A stretch of DNA of 18,838 bases. Origin: Brachionus rotundiformis. Lineage: Eukaryota > Rotifera > Eurotatoria > Ploima > Brachionidae. This document shows, one piece after another, positions 1-10,058 of the stretch. A model generated the notes under the pieces. That model was not told where the DNA came from and did not search any database. It was given only the letters and a program-made list of their open reading frames with translations. The stretch's first letter is position 1. Every line of letters begins with the position of its first letter. The stretch lies in contig JAESIW010000064.1 of NCBI GenBank assembly GCA_016802295.1, forward strand, positions 811,257 through 830,094, read 5' to 3'. Made by a program: the position numbers and the translations under genes.

Positions 1-613
1 TCAGATGTAGATTTTCATGTGTAACAAAAATGACAAACCATTACCGAGTAAAGTCCAAAATTCTTCATTTTTTAATTTTTTGCTGAAATCTTAAGACAAA
101 AAATTTGATCTTAATTTTCAATTTATCAGAAATTCTCTAAATAAAAAATAATAATATTCCTATACTTTTAAAGATAAAAAAAAATCTATTCATATAATTC
201 TAAGAATGTTTTAGTGCCGCTTTCTTCTTCTTGAACATTTAAACTTATCACTGAAGATCTTTAATTTTTATCTTATAAGGATTCGATCTTATTAATACAA
301 TATATTATTTATAAAACGATGAAAAACTTTTATAAAAAAAAACAAAAAAATTTATGACAAAATTGTTCGCTTGAGTTTTTATTAACATCAATTTGATAAT
401 CTATTCAGTAATCATTAATTTGTTGATGATTTTTGTTCGTTTAGCTAGCATCTTAAAGATGAACACATTTCTACAAGATCCAAGAAATATAGTTTTAAAT
501 AATATGTTAGTAAAAAATCTAATTAATAATTTATTTACTAGAATAATTTTGCGATATCAAAAGCTTTACAATTAATTTTTTTAAGTTATAGATTACGAAT
601 AACAAAAACCTTT
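1..613. other. Left-edge AT-rich stretch without a firm gene
   Basis: No gene is supported here. A short minus-strand reading frame over about 7-85 (ending in TGA, containing the peptide EEFWTLLGNGLSFLLHMK after a possible TTTCAG acceptor) looks slightly more protein-like than its surroundings and could be the last exon of a gene entering from outside, but I recognise no family. The plus-strand 60-residue frame at 393-575 is low-complexity and probably chance. A TTTATT at 530-535 reads AATAAA on the minus strand and is a candidate poly(A) signal for the LRR gene that ends at 614. Confidence 0.3.
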
Positions 614-1381
614 TTAAATAAAACCAGTTTGTGAAAATCTTGCACTATAATCTTGTTTGATGGATTCAAGTTTATTTTTTTTCTCTTCCCATTTATCTTT
701 AAAAGAGCTAATGTCATTTTCTTGACGATTGTATGATCTCTGGACAATCTTTTCCATAATTTCATCTAATGACTCATCGTAATTGATTTTTAAGTTTTTT
801 TCCTTCTGTATTTCGGTGATATTTTGTCCATTTAATTGAATTAATTTATAAAAATAACTTTCTGATTCAGAGAGAAAATCGTCCCAGAATTCTTTATTGA
901 AAACACAATCATTTTCTCTCAAATCAAGAAAAGTCAAACTCTTTGGAAACTCTTGGATTTGGAATGATTCGATTAGATTAAACGATAAATCTAAATATTT
1001 GAGGTTAACGAGTTGCTTTAAATTTTCGATTCTCTCAATTTTATTATTTGACAAAACTAGAAATTTTAAATTCTTAAAAAATTCCAAATTTTGAATTTTC
1101 TGAATAACATTATGTTGAAGATAGAGGTTACGAATGTCACCTAAATATTCAACAAGATTATCTATTTCATCTATGTTTTCCCGATCTAAATGAATATGAG
1201 TAAGTTTCAATAAGTTGTTTGCTTTTGATTCTATTTTATCTCCATCCGATTGATCTGGCTCTGAATCTAATTTTTTCAAATTACGATCCATGATAAGTTT
1301 AAGAGATATCTTTTTAGGGACGTCATTTCGCTTTGTGACAAACTGGTCATAAAGATTAATAGCATTTTCTTGAAAGTCCAT
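614..1381 (-). CDS. LRRC46: LRRC46-like leucine-rich repeat protein
   Basis: An uninterrupted 255-residue frame starts at ATG 1381 and ends with TAA. It holds four to five SDS22-type leucine-rich repeats at about residues 56-155, with motifs such as NLYLQHNVIQKIQNL, FLVLSNNKIERIENL and YLDLSFNLIESF. An LRR cap follows, and then an acidic/basic, probably coiled-coil tail (about 203-246). The N-terminal VTKRN and the block LDRENIDEI...LYLQ...FPKSL follow the layout I remember for LRRC46, a protein of motile cilia and sperm flagella. The homologue is longer at its C-terminus. The family assignment is from memory; other small ciliary SDS22-like LRR proteins are the alternative. The gene has no intron, unlike UBA5, FAAP24 and carbonic anhydrase here. 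It is divergent from the secreted-protein gene, with 363 bp between the starts. Confidence 0.75.
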   Translation of the reverse strand: MDFQENAINLYDQFVTKRNDVPKKISLKLIMDRNLKKLDSEPDQSDGDKIESKANNLLKLTHIHLDRENIDEIDNLVEYLGDIRNLYLQHNVIQKIQNLEFFKNLKFLVLSNNKIERIENLKQLVNLKYLDLSFNLIESFQIQEFPKSLTFLDLRENDCVFNKEFWDDFLSESESYFYKLIQLNGQNITEIQKEKNLKINYDESLDEIMEKIVQRSYNRQENDISSFKDKWEEKKNKLESIKQDYSARFSQTGFI

Positions 1382-1688
1382 TTTAAAAATAAAAAAATAA
1401 AACTTCAGAATAATTGTAAGAGAATAGAAACCATAGAAACAATTTAGAAGCTAAAATCAAAAAAACATGCTGAAAGAAAAATTGTCCTAAAAGAGGAAAA
1501 AAAAGAAATAAATAAAATTTAAATTTTATAATCAAAATCATTAAAATTCTAATCAATTAAAAAAAACTATTTTTAAAAAAAGCACAAAAAAATTAAAATG
1601 AGTAGGAAACAACACCTCCAATCAAAAAATTAAAAGAAAAAAACAAAAAAAAATATGACAAAATCCCAGAGTGGTTTAATTTAAAAGG

Positions 1689-1695
1689 TATAAAA
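1689..1695 (+). promoter_or_regulatory. TATA box of the small secreted protein gene
   Basis: TATAAAA lies 50 bp before the ATG at 1745. With the usual 25-30 bp spacing, transcription would start near 1720 and leave a 5' UTR of about 25 nt. A clean TATA box fits the strong codon bias of the gene, as both suggest high expression. In DNA this AT-rich a TATA-like string also occurs by chance, so the call rests on position. Confidence 0.55.
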
Positions 1696-1744
1696 AAGAA
1701 TCGAAAATATAGATTGAATAATAAAATAATAATCAATAATTAAA

Positions 1745-2068
1745 ATGAAATCAATTTTGTGTTTATTACTATTAGGTTTGGCAGTATCAGCCATTCCAGT
1801 ACAAGATGTCCAAAAAGATTTGATCTCAACCATTGTTAGCGCTTTGGGTTTGGATGCCGTCTGGGGAACCATCCAAGCTTTGGGCTCACAAACCTACTTG
1901 CAAATCATCCAAATCGGTACCCAATTGTTGTTCGCTGGTCAACAACTCATCGAACAAGCCAAACCAATCTTGAACCAATTGGTTTCAGATTTGCTCTCAC
2001 ACGCTGGTGATGCTGTCCCATTGGTCTCACAAGCTATTGCTCAATTGACCGGTCTCATCCAAGGTTAA
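1745..2068 (+). CDS. Small secreted hydrophobic protein, family unknown
   Basis: This 107-residue single-exon frame begins with a clear signal peptide (MKSILCLLLLGLAVSA, cleavage likely after residue 16). The mature part of about 91 residues has no cysteine, is rich in Gln, Leu, Ile, Val and Ala, and carries short Gly/Pro breaks between amphipathic helical stretches (IIQIGTQLLFAGQQLIEQA; SQAIAQLTGLIQG). I recognise no family. Codon choice is strikingly unlike the other genes: GTC, ATC, ACC, GGT, TTG, CTC and CAA dominate, so the coding sequence is far less AT-rich than its surroundings. That is typical of translational selection in an abundantly made protein. A TATA box lies upstream and AATAAA at 2111-2116 downstream. 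A structural, mucus or lipid-interacting role is possible but unproven. Confidence 0.8.
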   Translation: MKSILCLLLLGLAVSAIPVQDVQKDLISTIVSALGLDAVWGTIQALGSQTYLQIIQIGTQLLFAGQQLIEQAKPILNQLVSDLLSHAGDAVPLVSQAIAQLTGLIQG

Positions 2069-2110
2069 ATTATCATTCCTTTAATTATTAATTTTCAATT
2101 GTTTTAATTA

Positions 2111-2116
2111 AATAAA
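2111..2116 (+). terminator. Poly(A) signal AATAAA of the secreted protein gene
   Basis: AATAAA sits 43 bp after the TAA stop of the small secreted protein, at a usual distance for 3' end formation, and is followed by T-rich sequence. No closer copy lies between the stop and this site. Confidence 0.5.
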
Positions 2117-2624
2117 AATTTTCTTTTAAAATTCTTTATTTATTTTTTTATTTACTCAATCCTTAATATTAAAAATCAAAATAGTTTAATTAATATTTTT
2201 ATCTTCTATATTTACATTTATTTTATTTTTCTATTTTTGGATTATTAAAATATTTTATCTTGTTATTTATGATCCATCTTTTTTTTATTGATTTCTAATA
2301 ATATTTTTAGTTTTATTTTTTATTTTTTTTTAAAATTTTTCTAATGCAATCATTCTTATTCTTTTTATAAAAAAAACAATTCTTTTTTTTAATCGAAGCA
2401 TGTATATTTTATTTTAAATGTTTATCTTGTTATTTTTTTGAATTCATTTATTAGAGAAAATAAATAAATAAACATTTTTGTCTAAATTTTATAATTTATT
2501 GTGCGAAAATTATAATTTAATTTTCAATGTTGTCATTACATAGGGAACCGACAAATTCATATTTATCAAAATCAATTAAAGATTTTTGTTTCATTTTGAA
2601 TAAAAAAAAGATAAAATTTTTTAA
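2117..2624. other. AT-rich spacer before the EF-hand gene
   Basis: The spacer is dominated by poly-T and poly-A runs, with no reading frame of note. It must hold the 3' flank of the secreted-protein gene and the promoter of the EF-hand gene, but I see no convincing promoter motif. Confidence 0.4.
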
Positions 2625-3296
2625 ATGAATAAAAAATCATTAAATTTCCCTAAGAAATTATTCAATAGAAGTTTGAGTAATTTTTGTAAGCGCAATTCTG
2701 TTGACAATACAATTCTGACTGAAGATCAGATTCAAACCCTCCTGAAAAATACCCCTTTTGATCGGGATGAGATAAATGAATGGCATCGCGAATTTCTTGT
2801 AAAATTTTTTATTAATTGGTAATTGTTTAATAAATTTTTAAAGACTGATGTACCTAATGGACGAATGAGTAAGTACAAGCTTATCCAGTTTTACAAGTCA
2901 CTTTATCCCAATGGTCACTGTGAAAAATTTTGTAAGCGCATATTTAAAGTATATGACTCTGATGGAAGTGGAAAAATAGACTTTGTCGAATTAATGCTTT
3001 CTATTTCAATTACGGCATCAAATGATATGAACCAAAAGTTGTCTCTTGCCTTTAAATTATTTGATAAGGACAAAAGTGGTACAATTGAACGTGAAGAATT
3101 GGTTGAAGTAATCCAATCAATATATGATCTGACAATACATGAAAAGGATTTCAAGAAACGTGTTGACGTTGAAGAGCTCGTTGATGAAATAATGGAAAAA
3201 TTCGATGATAACAAAGATGGTCACATAGTTACCGAAGAATTTTTTCAAGGTTGTATCAACAATCCGACTTTGGCAGAGCTCATAATTCCTTATTAA
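2625..3296 (+). CDS. Neuronal-calcium-sensor-like EF-hand protein (two exons)
   Basis: Exon 1 is 2625-2798 and exon 2 is 2844-3296, joined in phase 0 across a 45-bp intron (GTAAAA...TTTAAAG). An in-frame TAA lies inside that intron, so it does not break the gene. The 208-residue product has the NCS/recoverin/frequenin layout. A degenerate first hand runs from INEWHREFL through DVPNGRM. Three canonical 12-residue loops follow: DSDGSGKIDFVE (96-107), DKDKSGTIEREE (132-143) and DDNKDGHIVTEE (179-190). The EF1-EF2 region (NGRMSKYKLIQFYKSLYPNG) matches NCS proteins better than calmodulin. Calcium binding by hands 2-4 is expected. The N-terminus is extended, basic and starts MNKK, so the family's usual Gly-2 myristoylation site is missing. 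KChIP-like or calcineurin-B-like proteins are alternatives. AATAAA at 3307-3312 follows the stop. Confidence 0.85.
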
Positions 3297-3306
3297 AATC
3301 CTTTGT

Positions 3307-3312
3307 AATAAA
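3307..3312 (+). terminator. Poly(A) signal AATAAA of the EF-hand gene
   Basis: AATAAA lies 11 bp after the TAA stop at 3296. This would give a very short 3' UTR, in line with the compact genome style seen here. Confidence 0.45.
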
Positions 3313-4822
3313 TCTCTTTAAATGGTTGAAATTATAATAAATTATAAAGTTATGCATCAGTAATTTAAAAAAGCTCGATTCAACACATATCCATTTTTTT
3401 TCAAATTAATATATTTTTCTTTCATAATAGAAAATAAATATTTAATTAAAATTTTATATACGAACAATTGATAATTTATCATTATAATTTTGTATTTTGG
3501 GTAGCTATTTTTTTATTTGGATTTTATCAATTAAAATAAGTTGAGAATATTTCATATATTTAAAAATTTTAAATTTTACTTTGTTACATCAATTTTTATC
3601 CTTTTAATTTTTTATTTATTTATTTGTCTACGGCTAATGCCATATATCGACTACTTTCTTAACGCCCTATTAAATAAGGTGGCATTCTAATATTCACACA
3701 AATACACTTTTTTTAAAATAAAATAAAAAATTAAATTAAATTATTATAAATATAAAAAATTATTAAAGTTGTTAATTTTTTACAACATTCGGACTATTCT
3801 AATATCTTAAAAGCCTATAAATTGTTGGTGTTTGATCTTTTCGTTTAGACACTTGACTTAGTTCTACTAGTACTGTGTTGTTTTTCTAGCAAGTCTCGAA
3901 TTCTAGTCCAGTCACGTATCTATAATATTTACATTTCTTTAGAAAGCCAATGTCCCTCTTATATTCTATTTCATTCAATACAGTAAAAAAGCTCTTAATA
4001 TAAACATTTTGAAAGCTCTTTAATTATTCATTTTCTAAAATTGTTGCTTAATAGTCTCTTGAAAAGATCTGCTTTTAGTTATCTTAATCTGGGACTAGTC
4101 TTGTATATTATTTATCAGTCTACGGTTTGTTTTTCTACACCGCTTTAGCATGAAATAGGTGTATCTCAATATTTCAATATTCATGGCATCTCACTATAAA
4201 GGAAACGAAAGGGAAACGGGTCTAAAATTGTTATAACTTTCGATTTTAATTAAGTGAGTCAATTACAAAAGTATTTAAATTCTTCTATTATTCGGTTGGA
4301 TAATATATGAAAAAAAAATTTAAAATACATACACTATAGGCACCAAACTTGGCTAGAAACTAATAGAATATCAATAAAAGAAACCATTAATTTTTTCCAT
4401 GATTAACATGAAATATTTTAATTTGTCAATCTTTTTGTATTTTGATTCATAAAAGGAAATTTTTTTTAAATCAAATTATCCCTCAAATACTCGCTTAATT
4501 AGAAAGTGTGATTGCCATTAAAATTTATCTTGTCTCAAACTACTCCTATTTATTTAATTTATTTAAGTTTGATTGTAAGTCCCATGGACAAATTAAAGTA
4601 TATATATAAAATTAAAAGAAATAAAAAGAAAAAATTATTTATAAAAATCTATCTTTAAAAGATCATTTAATAAATCATAAAATTATTTTAAAGCAAGCCA
4701 AGTTTAATTCCATATTAAATTTGATTTTGGCCACAATAAATTTGATTGAATCAACTAGACCATGATTTCTTCGATAAATAAATGATCAATTATTGCTAGA
4801 GAAGTCTTCAAACTATAGTTCA
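3313..4822. other. 1.5 kb intergenic stretch, partly higher complexity
   Basis: Most of this is AT-rich filler. Two parts stand out. Around 3636-3687, AATGCCA and TGGCATT are inverted about 40 bp apart and enclose CCTATTAAATAAGG. From about 3780 to 4200 the base composition is less skewed. On the minus strand short protein-like frames overlap there (for example KSFQNVYIKSFFTVLNEI around 3985-4025 and IRDWTRIRDLLEKQ around 3870-3915), but stops break them and I recognise no family. A decayed mobile element is the simplest guess. No RNA gene is recognisable. Confidence 0.3.
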
Positions 4823-5395
4823 TTACATCAATATAATATGAGGTTTTTTCTCCATATTGCTTAGTTTTTTACAAAAGGAGGTATTTTTCTGATCAAACTT
4901 TTTATAGTTATCGTGAAGGAAAGTCAAGATATTCCAACAAACTGAGCTATTTTTTAATTGCGTTAAGAAGAAAACCTTGTGTCTCATGTAAAGTTGTTCA
5001 ACCATCTCTAAGTGCAAGGTTTCTAACAGAGGTCTAATTTTTGAAAATTTCTTTATTCCCACTGCTCTTTTAATTAATAAATTTAGTCTTATGTCTAGTT
5101 CATTTAGTTTGTTTTCACTAATAAAGATCAAATATAAATGATATCGAAAAATTGATTGGGAAAACTGCTTATAAAGAAAACTGACTGGATTGGGACATGC
5201 CAATTTTGATTTACAAACAAGTCCGTATAAGGAGTAAAAACTCCTCTCAACTTTACAGATAAAATTACTATCACCTATTGGGAGGCCTAGGTATTCTGCA
5301 TTTTGAGTCCGTGGTATCTCAAACCCATTGAGGTAATCATGATAACCTCTATTTATATAATGATCAAAAATTTTTTGAAACTTGTGAACTTTCAA
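4823..5395 (-). mobile_element. 5'-truncated non-LTR retrotransposon (LINE) ORF2 fragment
   Basis: The 190-residue frame contains QNAEYLGLPIGDSNF, the block that follows the catalytic part of the reverse transcriptase in LINE ORF2 proteins (consensus like YLG-x-P-I-G). After it comes a helical Leu/Lys-rich tail of the kind typical of the ORF2 C-terminus, with RAVGIKKFSKIRPLLETLHLE recalling the end region of many LINEs. The catalytic YADD region and everything upstream are missing, so it cannot make an active enzyme. 5' truncation is normal for LINE insertions made by target-primed reverse transcription. The frame stays open for 573 bp, suggesting a fairly recent insertion or relaxed decay. 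I do not see a clear poly(A) tail or target-site duplication. A domesticated host gene is unlikely. The LINE call rests on one strong motif plus general resemblance. Confidence 0.6.
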
Positions 5396-6067
5396 TTAAT
5401 TTTAGTAAGTGATGATATTTTAAATTAATATATATTTTCATATAGCTGAAATATGTTACATAATATTTCGTATTCATTTCAAATTCAAATTTTAGGGCTT
5501 TTACATTGAATGTAAATTTTTCTACTTTACTGTATTAATTATATCTGGATTCTTTCTTTGTATTAAAATCTTTGCTAACATATTTCAAATCTTTAAAAGT
5601 GATTAAAAAAACAGAGTGCATAAAATACAAAGTTAAAAAATCAACTTTAAAATATTAATATTTTATTGCTTTAGGAAGCATTTATTTTCAATACGTAAAA
5701 TTTATGATCAATTAAATTATTTTTTAACAATTCTTAAGCGTTCCGATTCATTCACATAATTTAGACTTTTTTATTTTAAAAAGATAAAATTTTTATAAAA
5801 AAGTTAACCAGATAATGTTTAAGTATCGTCTTTTATGTGATCAGATATTTTATTCTGATCAAATCTTTTTTGTTTACATCTCAGCTAATAATCTTATAAA
5901 AAATAATTTACAATTAAGAATAGTTTATTTTAACAGATAATAAAATATAACTAAAGCTAAAAGGCTTTGCATAAATTTGTTAAAGACTTAGGATGACATA
6001 TTCTGATTGTCGAATTTCTAAAATTTGTCAAATAGATAACTAATTAGGAATATACTATTAGTGTAAA
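5396..6067. other. Intergenic stretch between LINE fragment and carbonic anhydrase
   Basis: There is no coding signal. The one ordered element is an 8-bp perfect inverted repeat at 5838-5861 (TGATCAGA, 8-nt loop, TCTGATCA), about 200 bp past the carbonic anhydrase stop on that gene's 3' side. A role in 3' end formation is possible but not shown. Confidence 0.35.
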
Positions 6068-7291
6068 TTATTCAAATGTTTTAAGTACTATTCTATCTCC
6101 CATACTGCACACTGGACGATCGTTATAGCGGATCGAGGTTTTTTCACTGCATAATTTTTCTTTTTTAACATGATACAAATGATGACATTTATCCAACTGT
6201 TCTGGAGATATTTCAATAGGTTCTTTGAAAACAACCCATTGAACACTTTCGCTACATGGTGGTGTAGTTAATGAGCCTGGATATGTCCAATAATCTGTTG
6301 TATTTTTTGGTAACAAATTTTTCATGTCAAAATTTTGAATTGGAACATGATGGTTTTTCAAATGAATGTCATGGATATATTTGGCTAATTTTTCAAATTC
6401 TTCATTAGCTTCTCCTAGCTATAAATTTTCAAAATAATTAATCATATCTTGACATAGGTTTGTTCAGATTACCTTTACAAAAACACCAATTACTAGAAGT
6501 CCGTCATTTTTATTCGATGTTGAGGCTTGTTTTGGAGTCTTAAATTTTTCATGATTCCAATTAACAAAATGTATCTTCAAAAATATATTAAATATCCTAA
6601 TTTAGTTTTTAAAAAAAATTAGTTACTTCAGCTGCATAGGGATGTCCATCAACTAAGTGTTCCGATCCACGTTCAATTGAGTCTCCCCAGTGCATATGTA
6701 ATTGGAGAAAATTATAATAGTTAGAAACCGGTCCACCAGATACTCCTAAAAAATAAATATTAAAAATTTAAATTTTATAAGATCTAATTTTTTTTGACTA
6801 TTTAACAGCATGAGCATTTACTTGATACATTGTCTTGGAATCCATCTACCTGAAATGTATGACCAGTATTTTTTATTTGAAAGCAACTTTGGTTGTCATA
6901 TTGAATTTTGAGCGGGTTTTCCAACAACGTTGGCTCAAATTTAGCTTTACTGGTTTCAATATTGATGGGTGATTGATGCTGACCTTTTGCATCAGAAAAA
7001 TGCTTACCCCATGTTTGTGGACCTTAAGAGATAATATTTCTAGTAAATAGATAAGTTAGAATAATAATTCAAGAATCTCAATTTTGCCTTTTTATAATTT
7101 TTCTGATTTTTATCTACTAACAAATTAATTTTTATTTTTTAATATTTATTTAAATCTTAATTTAATAGTTTGAACTAAAAAATGTTAAAAAAATTATTTG
7201 ATTGCTAGTTACCACATTGACCTTCATAGCTCCATTCATGCTGCTTACGGTGTATGATTGAGTGAACCAAATTATTTAATTGCTTACCAAT
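6068..7291 (-). CDS. Alpha-carbonic anhydrase, secreted type (5' exon unresolved)
   Basis: Exons on the minus strand are 7291-7213, 7022-6822, 6745-6627, 6574-6473 and 6418-6068. All splice with GT-AG and matching phase and give 283 residues. The enzyme interconverts CO2 and bicarbonate at a zinc site. Visible features: HEWSYEGQCG start of the fold; QSPINI; NTGHTFQV with the proton-shuttle His; zinc ligands in LHMHWG and, across a splice, EIHFVNW; gatekeeper Glu in GSEH; SLTTPPCSE with the active-site Thr; NDRP near the end. The Cys pair (QCG and TTPPC) matches the disulfide of extracellular alpha-CAs, so a signal peptide is expected. It must lie in an upstream exon. A frame from ATG 7349 starts MEVVELNKILFFFYLL, which is signal-like. 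It could join by a weak GTTTTT donor to an alternative acceptor, giving QHEWSYEG from 7243, but I cannot decide. All catalytic residues are intact, so activity is likely. Confidence 0.9.
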
Positions 7292-7349
7292 CTGTAAAAA
7301 CAAGTAAATAAAAAAAAAATAAAATTTTATTTAATTCGACCACCTCCAT

Positions 7350-10058
7350 TTTAAGATTATTTTGTTTTAATAGAACAGATTTAGCTCTAGCAAAAAAATA
7401 ATCTAAAAAAAAATCTCAAATAAATATTGCATGATATCTTTAAAACTTGATGAAATAACATTTATTTATTTTTAATTAATTTTTCAATGTAAAATATAAT
7501 GAGCTCTAGTGAATTAACAGACTTCCTCCTTTTCAAAAATTTAATCCCTAGCAAGAAGTAATTATTATCAAATAAAGAAGAACAAAATTTAATTACTTAA
7601 AATGCCGAATTCTGAATTAATTATCTTAAAAATTAAATACATCTAATTTTTCGAGTATTGTGTAACTATAGAGGCTCTTATTAAAGGGGTGCATGAAGCG
7701 TGGTACTGTTTTTTTGTAATTCAAAAATGGTAACTCCAAAAATAATTTAAATTTTGATCAAAAAAAAAATTTTTAAACCCAAAAAGCTGTGTAGATGACA
7801 GTTTAAGAGGTTAGAAAAAAGGCGCTTTTTAATTTTGAATAATCTAATTTACAATTGATAAATTGATTAAATTTCTAATTGATTTAGGGTATATTCGTAC
7901 TAAAATGGAGGCAATTTTAAAAACTACCTTTTGCATCTTGGTTATTTTTTCTGATAATAAACACTTAAAAGTCTCGAAAAAAAATTTTTTGCTTAGACTT
8001 TTTTATAAGAAAATGGAATTTCAGTTTCTTGGGAAACATGTTTAGTTTATTCTATATCATTATTACATATTGCTAGACGCAAATCTTTTCAGAAATATAG
8101 GTGGCAATCAACCAAAATAATAAACATTCAAAATCAAGATAAAAATAATTTCAGATTTAAATTCAGTAAAAAAATTGAAAATATTAATAAAATTAGAATA
8201 AATTTTTAAACTTATTAAAGTATAGTACCATGAGATATACAATATTTTATGGATAGTCAGATTAACAAAACTTATTATATAAAATTTATCTTTTTTAATG
8301 TTTCTAAACAGTCCTAAAATTTACTCAACTTGCACTAAATAGAAAAATAAAAAATTTAAATTAGCTTTGTTATACATTTAATAGCAAAGTTAAGCATCGA
8401 TATGAATTAATCGATCATAATTTACTACACAGATTTTGTTCCATTTTAAGTATTTGTTAAAAATATCATAAATTTATGCAAAAATATAATGAAAAGTTTC
8501 TTATCCAAATTTGGCTTCTAAAAAAATTGTAAATTAATCGTCGAAATAGAAAATTTTCGAAAAATGCTTAAATCATAAATTGATGATAAATTATAAATTT
8601 TAGAACAATTCAAATTTTTAAAATATTTTTCCTGAAAGTCTGATAGAAAAAATTTATAAAAATTCTAATTTATTGATTTTTTTAATAAAAAAAGCTTTCT
8701 GTTCTTTAATATACTAGATAATAATATATAAGTTTAAAAATTAATACATTTAACAAAAAGATTATTGTGAAATAAATTACTCCCGTTCATACAAAGAATT
8801 TATTTTATATATTTAAAAATAAATGAATAAAGGATAAAAATTGATTGATTTATTTTTTTTGTATCGATTTTTGCCAGACGTAAAAAAGCTGATTTTTAGG
8901 ATGCATTTAGAATGCAAATGTCACATTCCTCAAATCCTATTATCATCTTATAGTAAATTTTGCTTATATTTAACATTTCTTATTACATAAATATATTAAT
9001 AGCTCAATTATTATTAGGAAAAAACATCTTTAAAAAATTTTAATCTGACAATACAAAAGTATTTATTAGCATATTGAATAACATGCGAATAGAAAATTCA
9101 TAAAATAGTCAAATTATTTTTAAATTTTAAAATTGAATTTAAATTCGTAAATATTATTGATTAACCATTTTTCATCCTAAACAATATTATCAAATTTTAC
9201 ACATAATTTCCTATTTACTCATAAATTAAAAAATATTATATTAAGATAAACAATTTTAATTGCGTAAGAGCAATTAAATATGATTTTGTAATGCAAAATT
9301 TAAAAATCATCAATATTGAAATAAAAAAGGAATTACCAGAAACAAGCTTTTTATGGAATTTTCAATTACTGATTCTCTAATTTAAAAAAAAATAATATTT
9401 GATTTTCAAATAAAACGAATCTTATTTTTATAAATTTATAAATAAACACAATTAAATTTGATTGTTTTGTGATTATAAATTTGAAAAAATGAATTCTATA
9501 TTTAAAACATGTAACTAATATTTTTCGATACTTTAGAAAATAGCACTGTCAGTATTAGGTTTTTTTTTCTCAATTTTTACATATTCAAATAAAATGAGTT
9601 TGTCATTAGTACACTAAGTATCTATGAATATAGAAAGACTTTATTTGGCATGTTTTCGATATTAATTTTCATGATTTAAAGACATTATTATTACTAAGTA
9701 CTGCTATTAAGCTGTTTAAAGCCTTTTAGATACAAAAAATTTTTCTCAAGGGTATGCAAATATGTAAAAATAAATAAATTAACAACATTTATAAAAAAAA
9801 TCACAATAAAATTTTATCAATTAAATTTTATAATTTTATTTAAAAAAATCAATTTAATATTAAATTTCGAAAAAATAAATAATAAGAAATTCAAGATTCA
9901 ATCCAATATATATATAACAATTACTTTGTTATCAGTGTTTAGAAAATTAAGATTTAACCTATCTACTGATTTATATTTAGGTAAACAGGTAACCAATTTA
10001 AAACTAAAAAGATCAAGCCAACATACACAGATATAAGTAAAATTTCAAGCATAAAAGA
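7350..10058. other. 2.7 kb AT-rich gene desert
   Basis: I find no supportable gene. The plus-strand 60-residue frame at 7863-8045 is low-complexity with no family signal. Small structures include AAAAAG-GCG-CTTTTT near 7816-7832 and a perfect 9-bp hairpin at 9255-9278 (TTTAATTGC, 6-nt loop, GCAATTAAA). The region around 7660-7715 is less AT-skewed but has no recognisable content. The promoter or first exon of carbonic anhydrase may lie at its left end. Confidence 0.35.
9255..9278. repeat. Perfect 9-bp inverted repeat (hairpin)
   Basis: TTTAATTGC and GCAATTAAA flank a GTAAGA loop. The left arm and loop contain TTAATTGCGTAA, which occurs again at 11087-11098. No gene end is close enough to give it an obvious role. 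Confidence 0.4.

Noticed and set aside
393..575. 60-residue plus-strand ORF
   Set aside because: Low-complexity Ile/Leu/Asn sequence with no family likeness, as expected by chance in such AT-rich DNA.
1681..1872. Minus-strand ORF over the secreted-protein gene, and similar shadows at 897-1094, 2915-3214, 10291-10494 and 11933-12172
   Set aside because: They are antisense or other-frame readings of well-supported genes.
2799..2843. In-frame TAA that seems to split the EF-hand gene into two ORFs, suggesting a pseudogene or stop-codon reassignment
   Set aside because: The stop lies inside a GT-AG intron of 45 bp; removing it restores the conserved NCS spacing exactly in phase 0.
3850..4025. 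Possible short minus-strand gene with RDWTRIRDLLEKQ and FFTVLNEIEYK segments
   Set aside because: The pieces lie in different frames, no splice pair joins them convincingly, and no family is recognised; kept only as a possible decayed element.
7863..8045. 60-residue plus-strand ORF
   Set aside because: Low-complexity, no recognisable domain or flanking gene signals.
9885..9905. tRNA-like T-arm string (TTCAAGATTCAATCC)
   Set aside because: No acceptor stem, anticodon arm or D-arm can be built around it.
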